In this document: piece by piece, positions 18,217-26,368 of the stretch
Numbering within the stretch: position 1 is the first letter of the stretch
Layout of the letters: each line of letters starts with the position of its first letter
Origin: Clostridium sp. Ade.TY
GTDB lineage: Bacteria; Bacillota; Clostridia; Clostridiales; Clostridiaceae
Assembly: GCF_000498355.1 (NCBI RefSeq)
Contig: NZ_AVSV01000007.1
Span: forward strand, 1 to 64,000
Reading direction: 5' to 3'
DNA length: 64,000 nt
Position numbers and translations under genes: made by a program
Notes under the pieces: generated by a model
Databases searched by the model: none
Seen by the model: only the letters and a program-made list of their open reading frames with translations
What the model was told of the DNA's origin: nothing

Positions 18217-18837
18217 ATGGATAAAGAATTAATAGATGTAGTACTAATAAATAATTTAGGAGCAGAAGAACTTTTAAATGAATTATATGGAGAAAAGTTA
18301 AATTCTAAAAAAACTATATTAGAATATATAGAGCTTACAAATGTTTTTAAACAAGAAGATGTAGATGAAGAAAAAATACAAGAAACTTATAATTATATTT
18401 ATGAGTGTATAGAAGCTATGGGAAATACAATAAAACCAAATACAATGATGCACTTAAAAAACACTCTTAAAAGTAAACTTGGTAAGTTAGTTAAAGATAA
18501 AGACCCAAGAAAGGAAAATAGTTTTATTAAATTCTTTAAAAAGGCATATCCAGCAAAAGAAAGAAGAAAAAATTTCACTTGGGTTCTTATGGATATAAAT
18601 AATATAAAAAGTGATCAAATATGGACTACTTTAACTTATATAAATAGAGAATTAATAAAAAATAATATCAAGTTATCAGGAGAAGAAAAGAAAGATATAA
18701 TAACTATGATAGAAAAATTAGTAAACAAAAATAATATAAAATATATAAATCAAGTTAAAAGTATGGAAAAGCTTAATAATGAATTAAAAATAAAAGTAGT
18801 TAGTAAAAAAGGTGGATTTAAGGTAGAGAAAAGGTAG
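18217..18837 (+). CDS. Hypothetical helical protein
   Basis: A 206-residue soluble protein rich in lysine, glutamate and asparagine and predicted largely helical. The start has AAAGAGAGAG 10 bases before ATG. I do not recognise a domain. Notable segments are IKPNTMMHLKNTLKSKLGKL and a basic NSFIKFFKKAYPAKERRKNF stretch. There is no membrane helix or signal. It lies 91 bases after the previous hypothetical gene and 27 before the nitroreductase gene, so it might be co-transcribed with the latter. Confidence 0.6.
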   Translation: MDKELIDVVLINNLGAEELLNELYGEKLNSKKTILEYIELTNVFKQEDVDEEKIQETYNYIYECIEAMGNTIKPNTMMHLKNTLKSKLGKLVKDKDPRKENSFIKFFKKAYPAKERRKNFTWVLMDINNIKSDQIWTTLTYINRELIKNNIKLSGEEKKDIITMIEKLVNKNNIKYINQVKSMEKLNNELKIKVVSKKGGFKVEKR

Positions 18838-18864
18838 TATATAAATTCAGGGGAGTAAAAGATT

Positions 18865-19410
18865 ATGAATTTTTTTGAACTTGTAGAAAAAAGAGAAAGC
18901 ATAAGAGGTTATATTGAAAAGAAAGTAGAAAGAGAAAAAATCATAAAAATAATAGGAGCTGCAAGAGTTGCACCATCAGCTTGTAATTCTCAGCCGTGGA
19001 AATTTATTGTTGTTGATGATGAAGATAAAGTTAAAAGTATTTCAAAATGCCTTTATGAGAAAGTTATAGGTTTAAATAAATTTGCACTTACTGCACCTAG
19101 TTTTATAGTTGTAGTTAGTGAAAAAAGAAATTTAACCTCTAAAATGGGAGAACTTATAAAGAAAAAAGATTATACATCTATAGATATAGGAATTTCAGCA
19201 GAACATATTTGTTTAGCTGCAACAGAACTTGGACTTGGAACATGTATGATGGGATGGTTTAAGGAAAATGAAATAAAAAAACTATTAAATATTCCAAGTA
19301 ATAGAGAAATTCAGCTTGTTATATCATTAGGATATCATAACAATAATATACCAAGAAAAAAAGTAAGAAAACAAATAGATGAAATATACTCTTTTAATGA
19401 ATATAAATAA
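18865..19410 (+). CDS. Nitroreductase-family FMN protein
   Basis: A 181-residue flavoprotein of the nitroreductase superfamily. The FMN-binding N-terminal motif KRESIRGYIEKKVE is near residue 9, APSACNSQPWKFIVVDD near 34, and LAATELGLGTCMMGWF near 118. The protein is at the short end of the family, and presumably acts as a homodimer using NAD(P)H. The physiological electron acceptor cannot be told. GGGGAG lies ten bases before the ATG. Confidence 0.88.
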   Translation: MNFFELVEKRESIRGYIEKKVEREKIIKIIGAARVAPSACNSQPWKFIVVDDEDKVKSISKCLYEKVIGLNKFALTAPSFIVVVSEKRNLTSKMGELIKKKDYTSIDIGISAEHICLAATELGLGTCMMGWFKENEIKKLLNIPSNREIQLVISLGYHNNNIPRKKVRKQIDEIYSFNEYK

Positions 19411-19536
19411 ACTTAAGGCAAGAAGCATTAATTTGTTTTTTGCCTTACATTTGTTTTAAATATAGTTATATTTATTAATTGATTATAATATATTTTTATG
19501 TAAAATATTATGTTTAAAATATAGAGGAGGTTATAA

Positions 19537-20463
19537 ATGAATTTTATTGCAATAGACTTTGAGACAGCAAATGAAAAGAGAAATAGTCCATGTTCTATTG
19601 GTATTGTTGTTGTAGAAAATGGTGAAATAAAAGAAAAAATACATTATTTAATAAAGCCAAAAGAAATGAGATTTATGCCAATTAATATTGGTATTCATGG
19701 TATTAGACCTAAAATGGTTATTAATGAACCTGAATTTGATGAGATATGGGAAAAGATAAAAAAATACTTTGATAAAAGTCTTGTAGTTGCACATAATGCT
19801 TCTTTTGATATATCTGTTTTAAGAAATACACTAGAAACCTATAATATAACTTTACCTTCTTTCAATTATATATGCACTATGAAATTATCAAGAAATTTTT
19901 ATAGAGATTTAAGTAATGCAAAACTTAATACAGTAAATGATTTTTTAGGATTTGAGTTTAAACACCATGATGCTTTAGCAGATGCAATAGCTTGTAGTAA
20001 TATATTACTTAGTATATCAGAAGAGCTTAATGTAAAAGATATTAATTTAATATCTAAATATTTAGGCGTAACAATTGGAAATGTTAATAGTAGTGGGTAC
20101 AAGCCTTCATCAAGTAAGGGAAGAATAGAAAAAGTATCAAGAAGGAAAACATCAAAAAATAGTTTAAATTTATTAGAAGATTTAAATAGTAATGCTTTTT
20201 TAAATGAAGTTGTAGTATTTACTGGCGGATTATCTTCAATGACAAGAGATGTGGCTATGATGCTTGTTAGAAAGTTATCTGGAAATGTAGGAAGTTCTGT
20301 AACTAAAAAGACAACATGTTTAGTTACAAATACAAAAAATATTGAAATATTAGAAAGAGATGAGATGAGCAATAAATTAAAAAAGGCAGTTGTTTTAAAG
20401 TCTAAGGGACAAAATATAAAATTTATAGATGAAGAAGAATTTTTAAAGATGGTTAAATATTAA
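19537..20463 (+). CDS. DnaQ-like 3'-5' exonuclease with BRCT domain
   Basis: A 308-residue protein. Residues 1-165 are a DEDDh exonuclease of the DNA polymerase III epsilon type: IAIDFETAN supplies the first Asp and Glu, VAHNASFDISVL the second Asp, and HHDALADA the catalytic His and last Asp. After a serine/lysine-rich linker, residues about 225-305 form a BRCT domain (VVVFTGGLSSMTRDVAMML, then a VTKKTTCLVTN segment). The same exonuclease-plus-BRCT arrangement is widespread in Firmicutes and suggests a DNA repair role. GGAGG precedes ATG. It is probably monocistronic. Confidence 0.9.
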   Translation: MNFIAIDFETANEKRNSPCSIGIVVVENGEIKEKIHYLIKPKEMRFMPINIGIHGIRPKMVINEPEFDEIWEKIKKYFDKSLVVAHNASFDISVLRNTLETYNITLPSFNYICTMKLSRNFYRDLSNAKLNTVNDFLGFEFKHHDALADAIACSNILLSISEELNVKDINLISKYLGVTIGNVNSSGYKPSSSKGRIEKVSRRKTSKNSLNLLEDLNSNAFLNEVVVFTGGLSSMTRDVAMMLVRKLSGNVGSSVTKKTTCLVTNTKNIEILERDEMSNKLKKAVVLKSKGQNIKFIDEEEFLKMVKY

Positions 20464-20467
20464 TAAA

Positions 20468-20497
20468 AAACCTATTCTAATTAAAGAATAGGTTTAT
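20468..20497. terminator. Bidirectional terminator
   Basis: AAACCTATTCT pairs with AGAATAGGTTT around a six-base loop. On the minus strand it is followed by a T run, so it mainly ends the GntR gene; it also lies right after the DnaQ-BRCT stop. Confidence 0.8.
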
Positions 20498-20498
20498 A

Positions 20499-21239
20499 TT
20501 ATTTTATTGGATGAAACTTTATATCTGCATATTGTATAGGAAGATAATTTTTATTAAATACTATTGGATGATTAGTATTTTTATAAATAGCTTCTTCTAT
20601 TAAATAAAATTGTTTTTCGAAAGAAATGGGATGATTTTTAGTTACAAATTTACCAGCAGTTGAAAATTTAATATCAACTAAAGCATCAGTACATTCATCA
20701 TAAACTTTTTCCTCTAAGAAATTCAAGAAATCCTTTTTGTTGTTTAAATCAAGATTAAAAGAGGATATAGCTTCTATTGGCATTATTGTAAATATATAAG
20801 CAATAGTTTTACCTTGATACATATACCATCTGTCTATTCCTACGGTAGCAACAGATTCTTTACCAAGTATTTTCGTAAAATAATCTGAAGGTGGTTGTAT
20901 TTTAAAATCAAATTGAATATTATCTATTTCATGGTCTAAACATTTATAAATAACATGTCCTATTTTTTCAAGTCCAACCTTTTTCGTAGGAGATTTTTTT
21001 GTTATAAAATTGCCTTTTCCACGTATATTTTTTATAAGTCCATCATCTTGAAGTAATGCTAATGCTTGACGAAGTGTACTTCTGCTTACACCTAAAGTTT
21101 TAGCAAGATCAGGTTCAGAAGGGAGTCTACTATTTTCTGAAAAAGAGCCTTCAGTTATCATTTTAAAAAGTTTATTATAGACAGTTACATATCTTAATTC
21201 TTTTGCAGTATCTATTACGTTTATATTAATATTATCCAT
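20499..21239 (-). CDS. GntR-family regulator with UTRA domain
   Basis: A 246-residue repressor of the GntR/HutC subfamily. The N-terminal winged helix has LPSEPDLAKTLGVSRSTLRQ and DGLIKNIRGKGNFI (about residues 38-80). The UTRA effector domain follows, with GIDRWYMYQGKTIAYI near residue 140. It lies divergent to udp-deoB with a 223-base gap holding repeated ACAAGTT and ACATACAAG motifs. It therefore most likely controls nucleoside catabolism and itself. The effector is presumably a nucleoside or a phosphorylated breakdown product. Confidence 0.88.
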   Translation of the reverse strand: MDNININVIDTAKELRYVTVYNKLFKMITEGSFSENSRLPSEPDLAKTLGVSRSTLRQALALLQDDGLIKNIRGKGNFITKKSPTKKVGLEKIGHVIYKCLDHEIDNIQFDFKIQPPSDYFTKILGKESVATVGIDRWYMYQGKTIAYIFTIMPIEAISSFNLDLNNKKDFLNFLEEKVYDECTDALVDIKFSTAGKFVTKNHPISFEKQFYLIEEAIYKNTNHPIVFNKNYLPIQYADIKFHPIK

Positions 21240-21262
21240 TTAATCAACCTTTCCAACAATAA

Positions 21263-21280
21263 GACAAGTTACATACAAGT
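21263..21280. promoter_or_regulatory. Operator-like repeats near the gntR start
   Basis: GACAAGTTACATACAAGT holds the two half-motifs ACAAGTT and ACATACAAG, which recur around the udp promoter. It lies 24 bases upstream of the gntR start, suited to autoregulation. Confidence 0.45.
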
Positions 21281-21367
21281 TTGTTTTTAAAAAATTATTT
21301 CTTTAATATAAATTATAAAATATTTTTTAAAAATAGCAAATAAAAAAGTGAAAAAATATGTAAACGA

Positions 21368-21397
21368 TTGACAAGTTATGATAGTACATGATATTAT
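21368..21397 (+). promoter_or_regulatory. Sigma-A-type promoter of udp-deoB
   Basis: TTGACA (21368-21373) and TATTAT (21392-21397) lie 18 bases apart. The ACAAGTT motif begins within the -35 box, so a repressor bound there would block polymerase. Confidence 0.7.
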
Positions 21398-21410
21398 CTA
21401 TATATATAAT

Positions 21411-21433
21411 ACATACAAGAAAATAGACAAGTT
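21411..21433 (+). promoter_or_regulatory. Second operator-like repeat cluster
   Basis: ACATACAAG (21411-21419) and GACAAGTT (21426-21433) lie just downstream of the expected transcription start of udp. They repeat the motifs at 21263-21280 in the opposite order. Confidence 0.45.
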
Positions 21434-21462
21434 AAAGTTTTAAGTTTTAGGAGGCAATAAAA

Positions 21463-22275
21463 ATGAGCAATGAACAAAATTCTAATAAAAAGTTAATTTA
21501 TACAGAAGGTTCTGATAGACAATATCATATAGGAGTAGCACCAGGAGAAGTTGGAAAATATGTAATTATGCCAGGAGATCCAAAAAGATGTGAAAAAATT
21601 GCTAAGTATTTTGACAATGCAAAGCTTGTTGCAGATAGTAGAGAATATGTAACTTATACTGGATACTTAGATGGAGTTAAAGTAAGTGTTACATCAACAG
21701 GTATTGGTGGACCATCAGCTGCAATTGCTTTAGAAGAATTAGTTAACTGTGGAGCAGATACTTTTATAAGAGTAGGTACATGTGGTGGTATGGATCTTGA
21801 TGTAAAAGGTGGAGATCTTGTAATAGCTACAGGTTCAATTAGAGCAGAAGGAACAACAAGAGAATATGTTCCAATAGAGTTCCCTGCAGTAGCAAACTTA
21901 GATGTAGTTAATTCTTTAGTTACAGCAGCTAAAACTTTAAAGGCACCATATCATGTAGGGGTTGCTCAATCAAAAGATTCATTCTATGGACAACATTCAC
22001 CAGAAACAAAACCAATAGGATATGATTTATTAAATAAATGGGATGCTTGGGTTAAATGTGGATGTTTAGCTTCAGAAATGGAAGGAGCAGCATTATTTAT
22101 AGTAGGAAGTTACCTAAGAGTTAGAACAGGAGCTATATTCTTAACTGTAGCTAACCAAGAAAGAGAAAAAAGAGGTCTTGAAAATACTCAAGTTCATGAT
22201 ACAGAAAGAGCTATAAAAGTAGCAGTAGAAGCAATAAGAAACTTAATTAAATTAGATAAAGAAAATAATAAATAA
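21463..22275 (+). CDS. udp: Uridine phosphorylase
   Basis: A 270-residue nucleoside phosphorylase of the PNP/UDP family I, catalysing uridine + phosphate to uracil + ribose 1-phosphate in the cytosol. Signatures are the phosphate-binding [33 protein letters not shown], the RVGTCGGM block near residue 105, and the uracil/ribose-binding [10 protein letters not shown] near 205. Sequence after EGT...[11 protein letters not shown] fits uridine rather than purine phosphorylase. AGGAGG precedes ATG. It is followed by deoB 24 bases later, so ribose 1-phosphate can be converted to ribose 5-phosphate. It is controlled by the divergent GntR protein. Confidence 0.93.
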   Translation: MSNEQNSNKKLIYTEGSDRQYHIGVAPGEVGKYVIMPGDPKRCEKIAKYFDNAKLVADSREYVTYTGYLDGVKVSVTSTGIGGPSAAIALEELVNCGADTFIRVGTCGGMDLDVKGGDLVIATGSIRAEGTTREYVPIEFPAVANLDVVNSLVTAAKTLKAPYHVGVAQSKDSFYGQHSPETKPIGYDLLNKWDAWVKCGCLASEMEGAALFIVGSYLRVRTGAIFLTVANQEREKRGLENTQVHDTERAIKVAVEAIRNLIKLDKENNK

Positions 22276-22299
22276 ACACAGGGAGAAGGTATTTTCAAT

Positions 22300-23490
22300 A
22301 TGGGAAAATATAAAAGAGTTTTTACAATAGTAATTGATTCATTAGGAATTGGGGCTATGCCTGATTCAGAAAAATATGGTGATGTAAATGTAGATACACT
22401 TGGACATATAGCTGAATCAGTAGAAAGTTTCAATATTCCTAACTTACAAAGAATGGGTATATCAAATCTTCACAAAGTGAAACATGTTGATAAAGTAGAA
22501 AAACCTTTAGGATATCAAATGAGAATGGGCGAAGCAAGTGTTGGTAAAGATACAATGACAGGTCACTGGGAAATGATGGGATTACACATTACAAAACCTT
22601 TCAAAACATTTACTGATACAGGATTCCCTAAGGAATTATTAGATGAATTAACAAAGAGAACTGGTCATAATATTGTTGGAAACAAGAGTGCTAGTGGAAC
22701 TGAGATATTAGATGAACTTGGAGAACATCAAATGAAGACAGGAGATATGATTGTTTATACATCAGCAGATTCTGTACTTCAAATTTGTGGTCATGAAGAA
22801 ACTTTTGGATTAGATGAGTTATATAGATGTTGTGAAATAGCAAGAGAAATAACTCTTAAAGATGATTGGAAAGTTGGAAGAATAATTGCAAGACCATATC
22901 TTGGAAACAAAAAAGGTGAGTTCAAACGTACTAGTAATAGACATGATTATGCATTAAAGCCATATGGAAAAACTGTTCTTAATGAATTAAAGGATAATAA
23001 CTTTGATGTAATTTCTGTAGGGAAAATTAAAGATATATTTGATGGTGAAGGAATTACAGAAGGAAATAAATCAAAGAGTTCAGTTCATGGAATGGAGCAA
23101 ACATTAGAAATAATGGATAGAGATTTTAATGGATTATGCTTTGTTAACTTAGTTGACTTTGATGCTTTATGGGGACATAGAAGAAACCCAAAAGGTTATG
23201 CAGAAGAATTAGAAAAATTTGATGTTAACTTAGGAAAAGTATTAGATAAGTTAAATGAAGATGATTTATTAATAATAACAGCAGACCATGGAAATGATCC
23301 AACATATAGTGGAACAGATCACACAAGAGAGTATGTACCATTTTTAGCATATTCACCTTCAATGAAAGGCGATGGAGTATTAGAAGATGCAAATACTTTT
23401 GCAACAATTGGTGCAACTATAGCTGATAACTTTGATATAAAAATGCCAGAAGGAACAATTGGTGAATCAGTATTAAATAAATTAGATTAA
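22300..23490 (+). CDS. deoB: Phosphopentomutase
   Basis: A 396-residue manganese-dependent phosphopentomutase of the alkaline phosphatase superfamily, interconverting (deoxy)ribose 1- and 5-phosphate. [19 protein letters not shown] near residue 7 supplies the first metal-binding aspartate, [18 protein letters not shown] near 75 contains the phosphorylated threonine, and [20 protein letters not shown] near 326 gives the remaining metal ligands. Length fits the family. It is in an operon with udp for nucleoside salvage. Confidence 0.96.
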   Translation: MGKYKRVFTIVIDSLGIGAMPDSEKYGDVNVDTLGHIAESVESFNIPNLQRMGISNLHKVKHVDKVEKPLGYQMRMGEASVGKDTMTGHWEMMGLHITKPFKTFTDTGFPKELLDELTKRTGHNIVGNKSASGTEILDELGEHQMKTGDMIVYTSADSVLQICGHEETFGLDELYRCCEIAREITLKDDWKVGRIIARPYLGNKKGEFKRTSNRHDYALKPYGKTVLNELKDNNFDVISVGKIKDIFDGEGITEGNKSKSSVHGMEQTLEIMDRDFNGLCFVNLVDFDALWGHRRNPKGYAEELEKFDVNLGKVLDKLNEDDLLIITADHGNDPTYSGTDHTREYVPFLAYSPSMKGDGVLEDANTFATIGATIADNFDIKMPEGTIGESVLNKLD

Positions 23491-23500
23491 TATATTAGTT

Positions 23501-23533
23501 AAAAGAGAGTAGAGAAATCTACTCTCTTTTTTT
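23501..23533 (+). terminator. Rho-independent terminator of udp-deoB
   Basis: AGAGAGTAGA pairs with TCTACTCTCT around a GAAA tetraloop and is followed by a run of T. Confidence 0.95.
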
Positions 23534-23815
23534 AGAAAAAAATATATTTAATTAAGGAATAAATTATATAAAAATTTAATTAAAGTTTATACATCTATAT
23601 ATGAATATGTAAAAATAAAATGAATAAAAATGCATTTTATAATATAAAAATATCTATTGGTACAATTATTTTACAAATAAATAAAAAATTTACTAGTGCT
23701 GAAAAGTCTTTTAAAATCTATAGTTTTGGTGATGAATTAAGAAGTGTAAGAAAAATAGTCTATTCATAAAATAGAAACAATAATTAATTAGGTTATGAAT
23801 AAATATAAAATATAA

Positions 23816-23844
23816 TTGTATAAACATACGGAAGATGCTATAAT
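23816..23844 (+). promoter_or_regulatory. Sigma-A-type promoter of the permease gene
   Basis: TTGTAT and TATAAT are separated by 17 bases, about 60 bases before the amino-acid permease start. Confidence 0.6.
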
Positions 23845-23905
23845 AAGTTCAAAGAAAAAAGATAAACAAAACAAAAGATAAAACTCAAAAAGAGAGGGAT
23901 AAAAC

Positions 23906-25375
23906 ATGGGAAAAGATAAAAAAATAAAACTTTGGGCTTTAGTAATGCTTATATTTGTTCCAACATTTGGATTTGGAAATATAGCTAGTAATGCTGTGTA
24001 CTTAGGACCGGCTGCAATACCATCATGGGTTATAGTTGCTATATTATATTTCTTACCTTTATGTGGAATAATTGCTGAGATGGCTTCTGCAAATCAAGAT
24101 AAAGAAGGTGGGATTTATTCTTGGATAAATAAAGCTATAGGAGAAAAGTGGGCATTTATAGGAACTTGGACATACTTTATAGGAATACTTTTTTATTTAC
24201 AAATGGTTTTTTCAAGAATACCAGTTGCTGCATCATGGGCTATATTAGGTAGAAATATATTTACAGATTCTAATTCATATTTATTACCTATACTATCAAT
24301 ATTTATATGTATAATAATGACTTATATTGCAACAATAGGTGTAAGCAAGTTTTCAAAGCTTGCTGACTTTGGTGGAAAATTTACATTAGCAGCAACAGTA
24401 ATATTTATAGTTATGGCTATAGTTGGATATTTTGTTGGAACCCCATCTGCAACTGATTTTACTCCAAGTAATGTTATTCCAGATTTTAATGTGAATTATT
24501 TTTCAACATTTTCTTGGCTTTTATTTGCAGTTTCAGGTTCAGAAGTTGCAGGTACATATATAATGCAAACAGATAAACCTAAAAAAACATTTCCAAAGGC
24601 AATGATGATAGCAACATTACTTATAGCGCTATCTTATATATTAGGTTCCGTAGCAATACAACTTATAGCATCACCAAAAGTTTTACAAGATGCAGGACTT
24701 CAAGATGCTGGATATGTAGTATATTCAATACTTGCAAATAATTTTGGAATAGATGGGAAAATAGTAGTTCAAATATATGCAGCAATAAACTTAATAACTT
24801 CAATTGCAGCATATATAATTTGGATGGAATCACCAATAAGAGCTATGTTTGGAGAAGTTCCAAAAGGAACTTTCCCAGAATTTTTAACTAAAAAAAGAAA
24901 AGATGGAACATTGGTTAATGCATTATGGACTCAATGTGCTATATTAGTAGTTCTTATAGCTATTCCGTTAGTTGGTATTGGATCAGTTAATGATTTTTTT
25001 AAGCTTTTAACAGACTTATCATCATTAGCAGTTGTTGTTCCTTATGTAATATTAATATATGGATATATAATATTTAGAAAAAATAATAAAAATTTAGAAT
25101 TTAAATTTTTTAAATCTAATATTTTAGCATATAGCTTCGCAGGAATTGCTTTAGTATTATCATGTGCAGGATTTTTTGGAGCTGGACTTGATTATATAGT
25201 AGGTAGTAGTGGAAAAGAAGCAGTTATGTTAATTATAAAAACATATGGGGGACCTGTTATATTAACTTTATTAGGTCTTTTCATAACTAATTTTTCTAAA
25301 AAAGCTTATAATAGAAAGATAAAAAAACAATTTGAATTTGATGAAAGTATGGGAGAAGAATTAGATTTAAATTAA
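23906..25375 (+). CDS. APC-family amino-acid permease (YjeM-like)
   Basis: A 489-residue membrane transporter of the amino acid-polyamine-organocation superfamily with about 12 predicted helices. FVPTFGFGNIASNAVYLGP near residue 18 and EGGIYSWINKAIGEKWAFI near 68 match the first-helix and loop signatures of the YjeM/glutamate-GABA antiporter subgroup. IWMESPIRAMFGEVPKGTFP near 307 is also typical of that group. GAGAGGG precedes ATG. It has its own promoter and terminator. The transported amino acid is not predictable. Confidence 0.87.
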   Translation: MGKDKKIKLWALVMLIFVPTFGFGNIASNAVYLGPAAIPSWVIVAILYFLPLCGIIAEMASANQDKEGGIYSWINKAIGEKWAFIGTWTYFIGILFYLQMVFSRIPVAASWAILGRNIFTDSNSYLLPILSIFICIIMTYIATIGVSKFSKLADFGGKFTLAATVIFIVMAIVGYFVGTPSATDFTPSNVIPDFNVNYFSTFSWLLFAVSGSEVAGTYIMQTDKPKKTFPKAMMIATLLIALSYILGSVAIQLIASPKVLQDAGLQDAGYVVYSILANNFGIDGKIVVQIYAAINLITSIAAYIIWMESPIRAMFGEVPKGTFPEFLTKKRKDGTLVNALWTQCAILVVLIAIPLVGIGSVNDFFKLLTDLSSLAVVVPYVILIYGYIIFRKNNKNLEFKFFKSNILAYSFAGIALVLSCAGFFGAGLDYIVGSSGKEAVMLIIKTYGGPVILTLLGLFITNFSKKAYNRKIKKQFEFDESMGEELDLN

Positions 25376-25389
25376 GAATTAAGTTTAAT

Positions 25390-25426
25390 AAAAGTAGCTA
25401 AATCTTTAGCTGCTTTTATTTTTTTT
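25390..25426 (+). terminator. Rho-independent terminator
   Basis: AAAGTAGCTAA pairs with TTAGCTGCTTT (one G-T pair) around a short loop, followed by a long T run. Confidence 0.88.
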
Positions 25427-25438
25427 AATATATTAATA

Positions 25439-25467
25439 TAGACAAAGAATAATTACAATAGTATAAT
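25439..25467 (+). promoter_or_regulatory. Promoter of the ZIP transporter gene
   Basis: TAGACA and a perfect TATAAT (25462-25467) are separated by 17 bases. The -10 box directly abuts the Fur-type box. Confidence 0.7.
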
Positions 25468-25482
25468 TGATAATAATTATCA
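25468..25482. promoter_or_regulatory. Perfect 7-1-7 Fur-type box
   Basis: TGATAATAATTATCA fits the Firmicute Fur 7-1-7 consensus TGATAATNATTATCA at all 14 defined positions. It lies within a larger 10-1-10 inverted repeat at 25465-25485. It covers the expected transcription start of the ZIP transporter gene, so metal-bound Fur would repress it. Confidence 0.75.
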
Positions 25483-25502
25483 ATTAAAGAAGGGGTGGTA
25501 AT

Positions 25503-26306
25503 ATGAATAGTGTATTGACGGCTTTTATATTAACATTAATAGCTGGATTAGCAACGGGAATAGGAAGTCTTATAGCTTTTTTTGCTAAAAAAACTAATAC
25601 TAAATTTTTATGCTTAAGTTTAGGATTTTCAGCAGGAGTAATGATTTATGTATCAATGGTAGAAATATTCCAACAAGCAAATAAGTCTCTTGTTTTAGGG
25701 TTAGGTGAAAAGCTTGGAAGTACAGTAAATGTAATATCTTTTTTTGCAGGTATTTTTATAATTGCAATTATAGATAAGTTAGTGCCTAATGCAGAAAATC
25801 CTCATGAAATTAAAAATGTTGAAGACATAGATGAAGATAAAATAAAGAAAAATAAATCACTTTTAAGGACAGGGCTTTTTACTGCATTAGCAATTACAAT
25901 TCATAATTTTCCGGAAGGTCTTGCAACTTTTGTATCAGCTTTAAATAATGTAAGTTTAGCAATACCAATAACAGTAGCAATTGCAATTCATAATATTCCA
26001 GAGGGAATATCAGTATCCGTACCTATTTATTATGCTACGGGAGATAAAAAGAAGGCATTTTTATATTCTTTTCTTTCTGGAATGTCAGAACCGTTAGGTG
26101 CAGTAATTGGATACACATTACTTAGAAATTTTTTTAATGATATAACTTTAGGAGTTCTTCTATCAGCTGTTGCAGGTATTATGGTGTTTATATCTTTAGA
26201 TGAATTATTACCTACAGCTAGAGAGTATGGTGAACATCACATATCTATATATGGATTAATAGCTGGAATGGCAGTAATGGCAATAAGCCTTATAATGTTT
26301 ATCTAA
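25503..26306 (+). CDS. ZIP-family divalent metal transporter (ZupT-like)
   Basis: A 267-residue inner-membrane metal importer with eight predicted helices. The metal-binding helices carry ITIHNFPEGLATFVSAL (about residue 136-152) and IAIHNIPEGISVSVPIYYA (about 160-178), the diagnostic HNxPEG motifs of the ZIP family GufA/ZupT branch. The cytoplasmic loop is acidic (NVEDIDEDKIKKNK) rather than histidine-rich. ZupT-type proteins take up zinc, iron or manganese. The Fur-type box at its promoter favours ferrous iron here. It is preceded by GGGGTGG and is apparently monocistronic. Confidence 0.92.
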   Translation: MNSVLTAFILTLIAGLATGIGSLIAFFAKKTNTKFLCLSLGFSAGVMIYVSMVEIFQQANKSLVLGLGEKLGSTVNVISFFAGIFIIAIIDKLVPNAENPHEIKNVEDIDEDKIKKNKSLLRTGLFTALAITIHNFPEGLATFVSALNNVSLAIPITVAIAIHNIPEGISVSVPIYYATGDKKKAFLYSFLSGMSEPLGAVIGYTLLRNFFNDITLGVLLSAVAGIMVFISLDELLPTAREYGEHHISIYGLIAGMAVMAISLIMFI

Positions 26307-26332
26307 TTAGTAATATACTATAACTTGAATTT

Positions 26333-26347
26333 ATATATTAATTATAA
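26333..26347. promoter_or_regulatory. PerR-box-like sequence before the catalase gene
   Basis: ATATATTAATTATAA matches the PerR/Fur-family 15-mer TTATAATNATTATAA at 12 of 14 defined positions. It lies 22 bases before the catalase start. In DNA this AT-rich such a match can arise by chance. Confidence 0.35.
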
Positions 26348-26368
26348 AGATATAAATTGGAGGTTAAT

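Larger units (their letters stand above)
23491..23905. other. 415-base intergenic region between deoB and the permease gene
   Basis: It holds the deoB terminator at 23501-23533 and the permease promoter at 23816-23844. Between them a 49-codon open frame (23620-23769) starts with ATG but has no ribosome binding site and no recognisable product. I do not call it a gene. Confidence 0.6.

Noticed and set aside
19412..19447. Hairpin after the nitroreductase gene as a terminator
   Set aside because: TAAGGCAA and TTGCCTTA can pair, but no T tract follows, so I did not list it as a terminator.
23620..23769. 49-codon open frame between deoB and the permease gene
   Set aside because: No ribosome binding site, no recognisable similarity, and AT-rich DNA yields such frames often.
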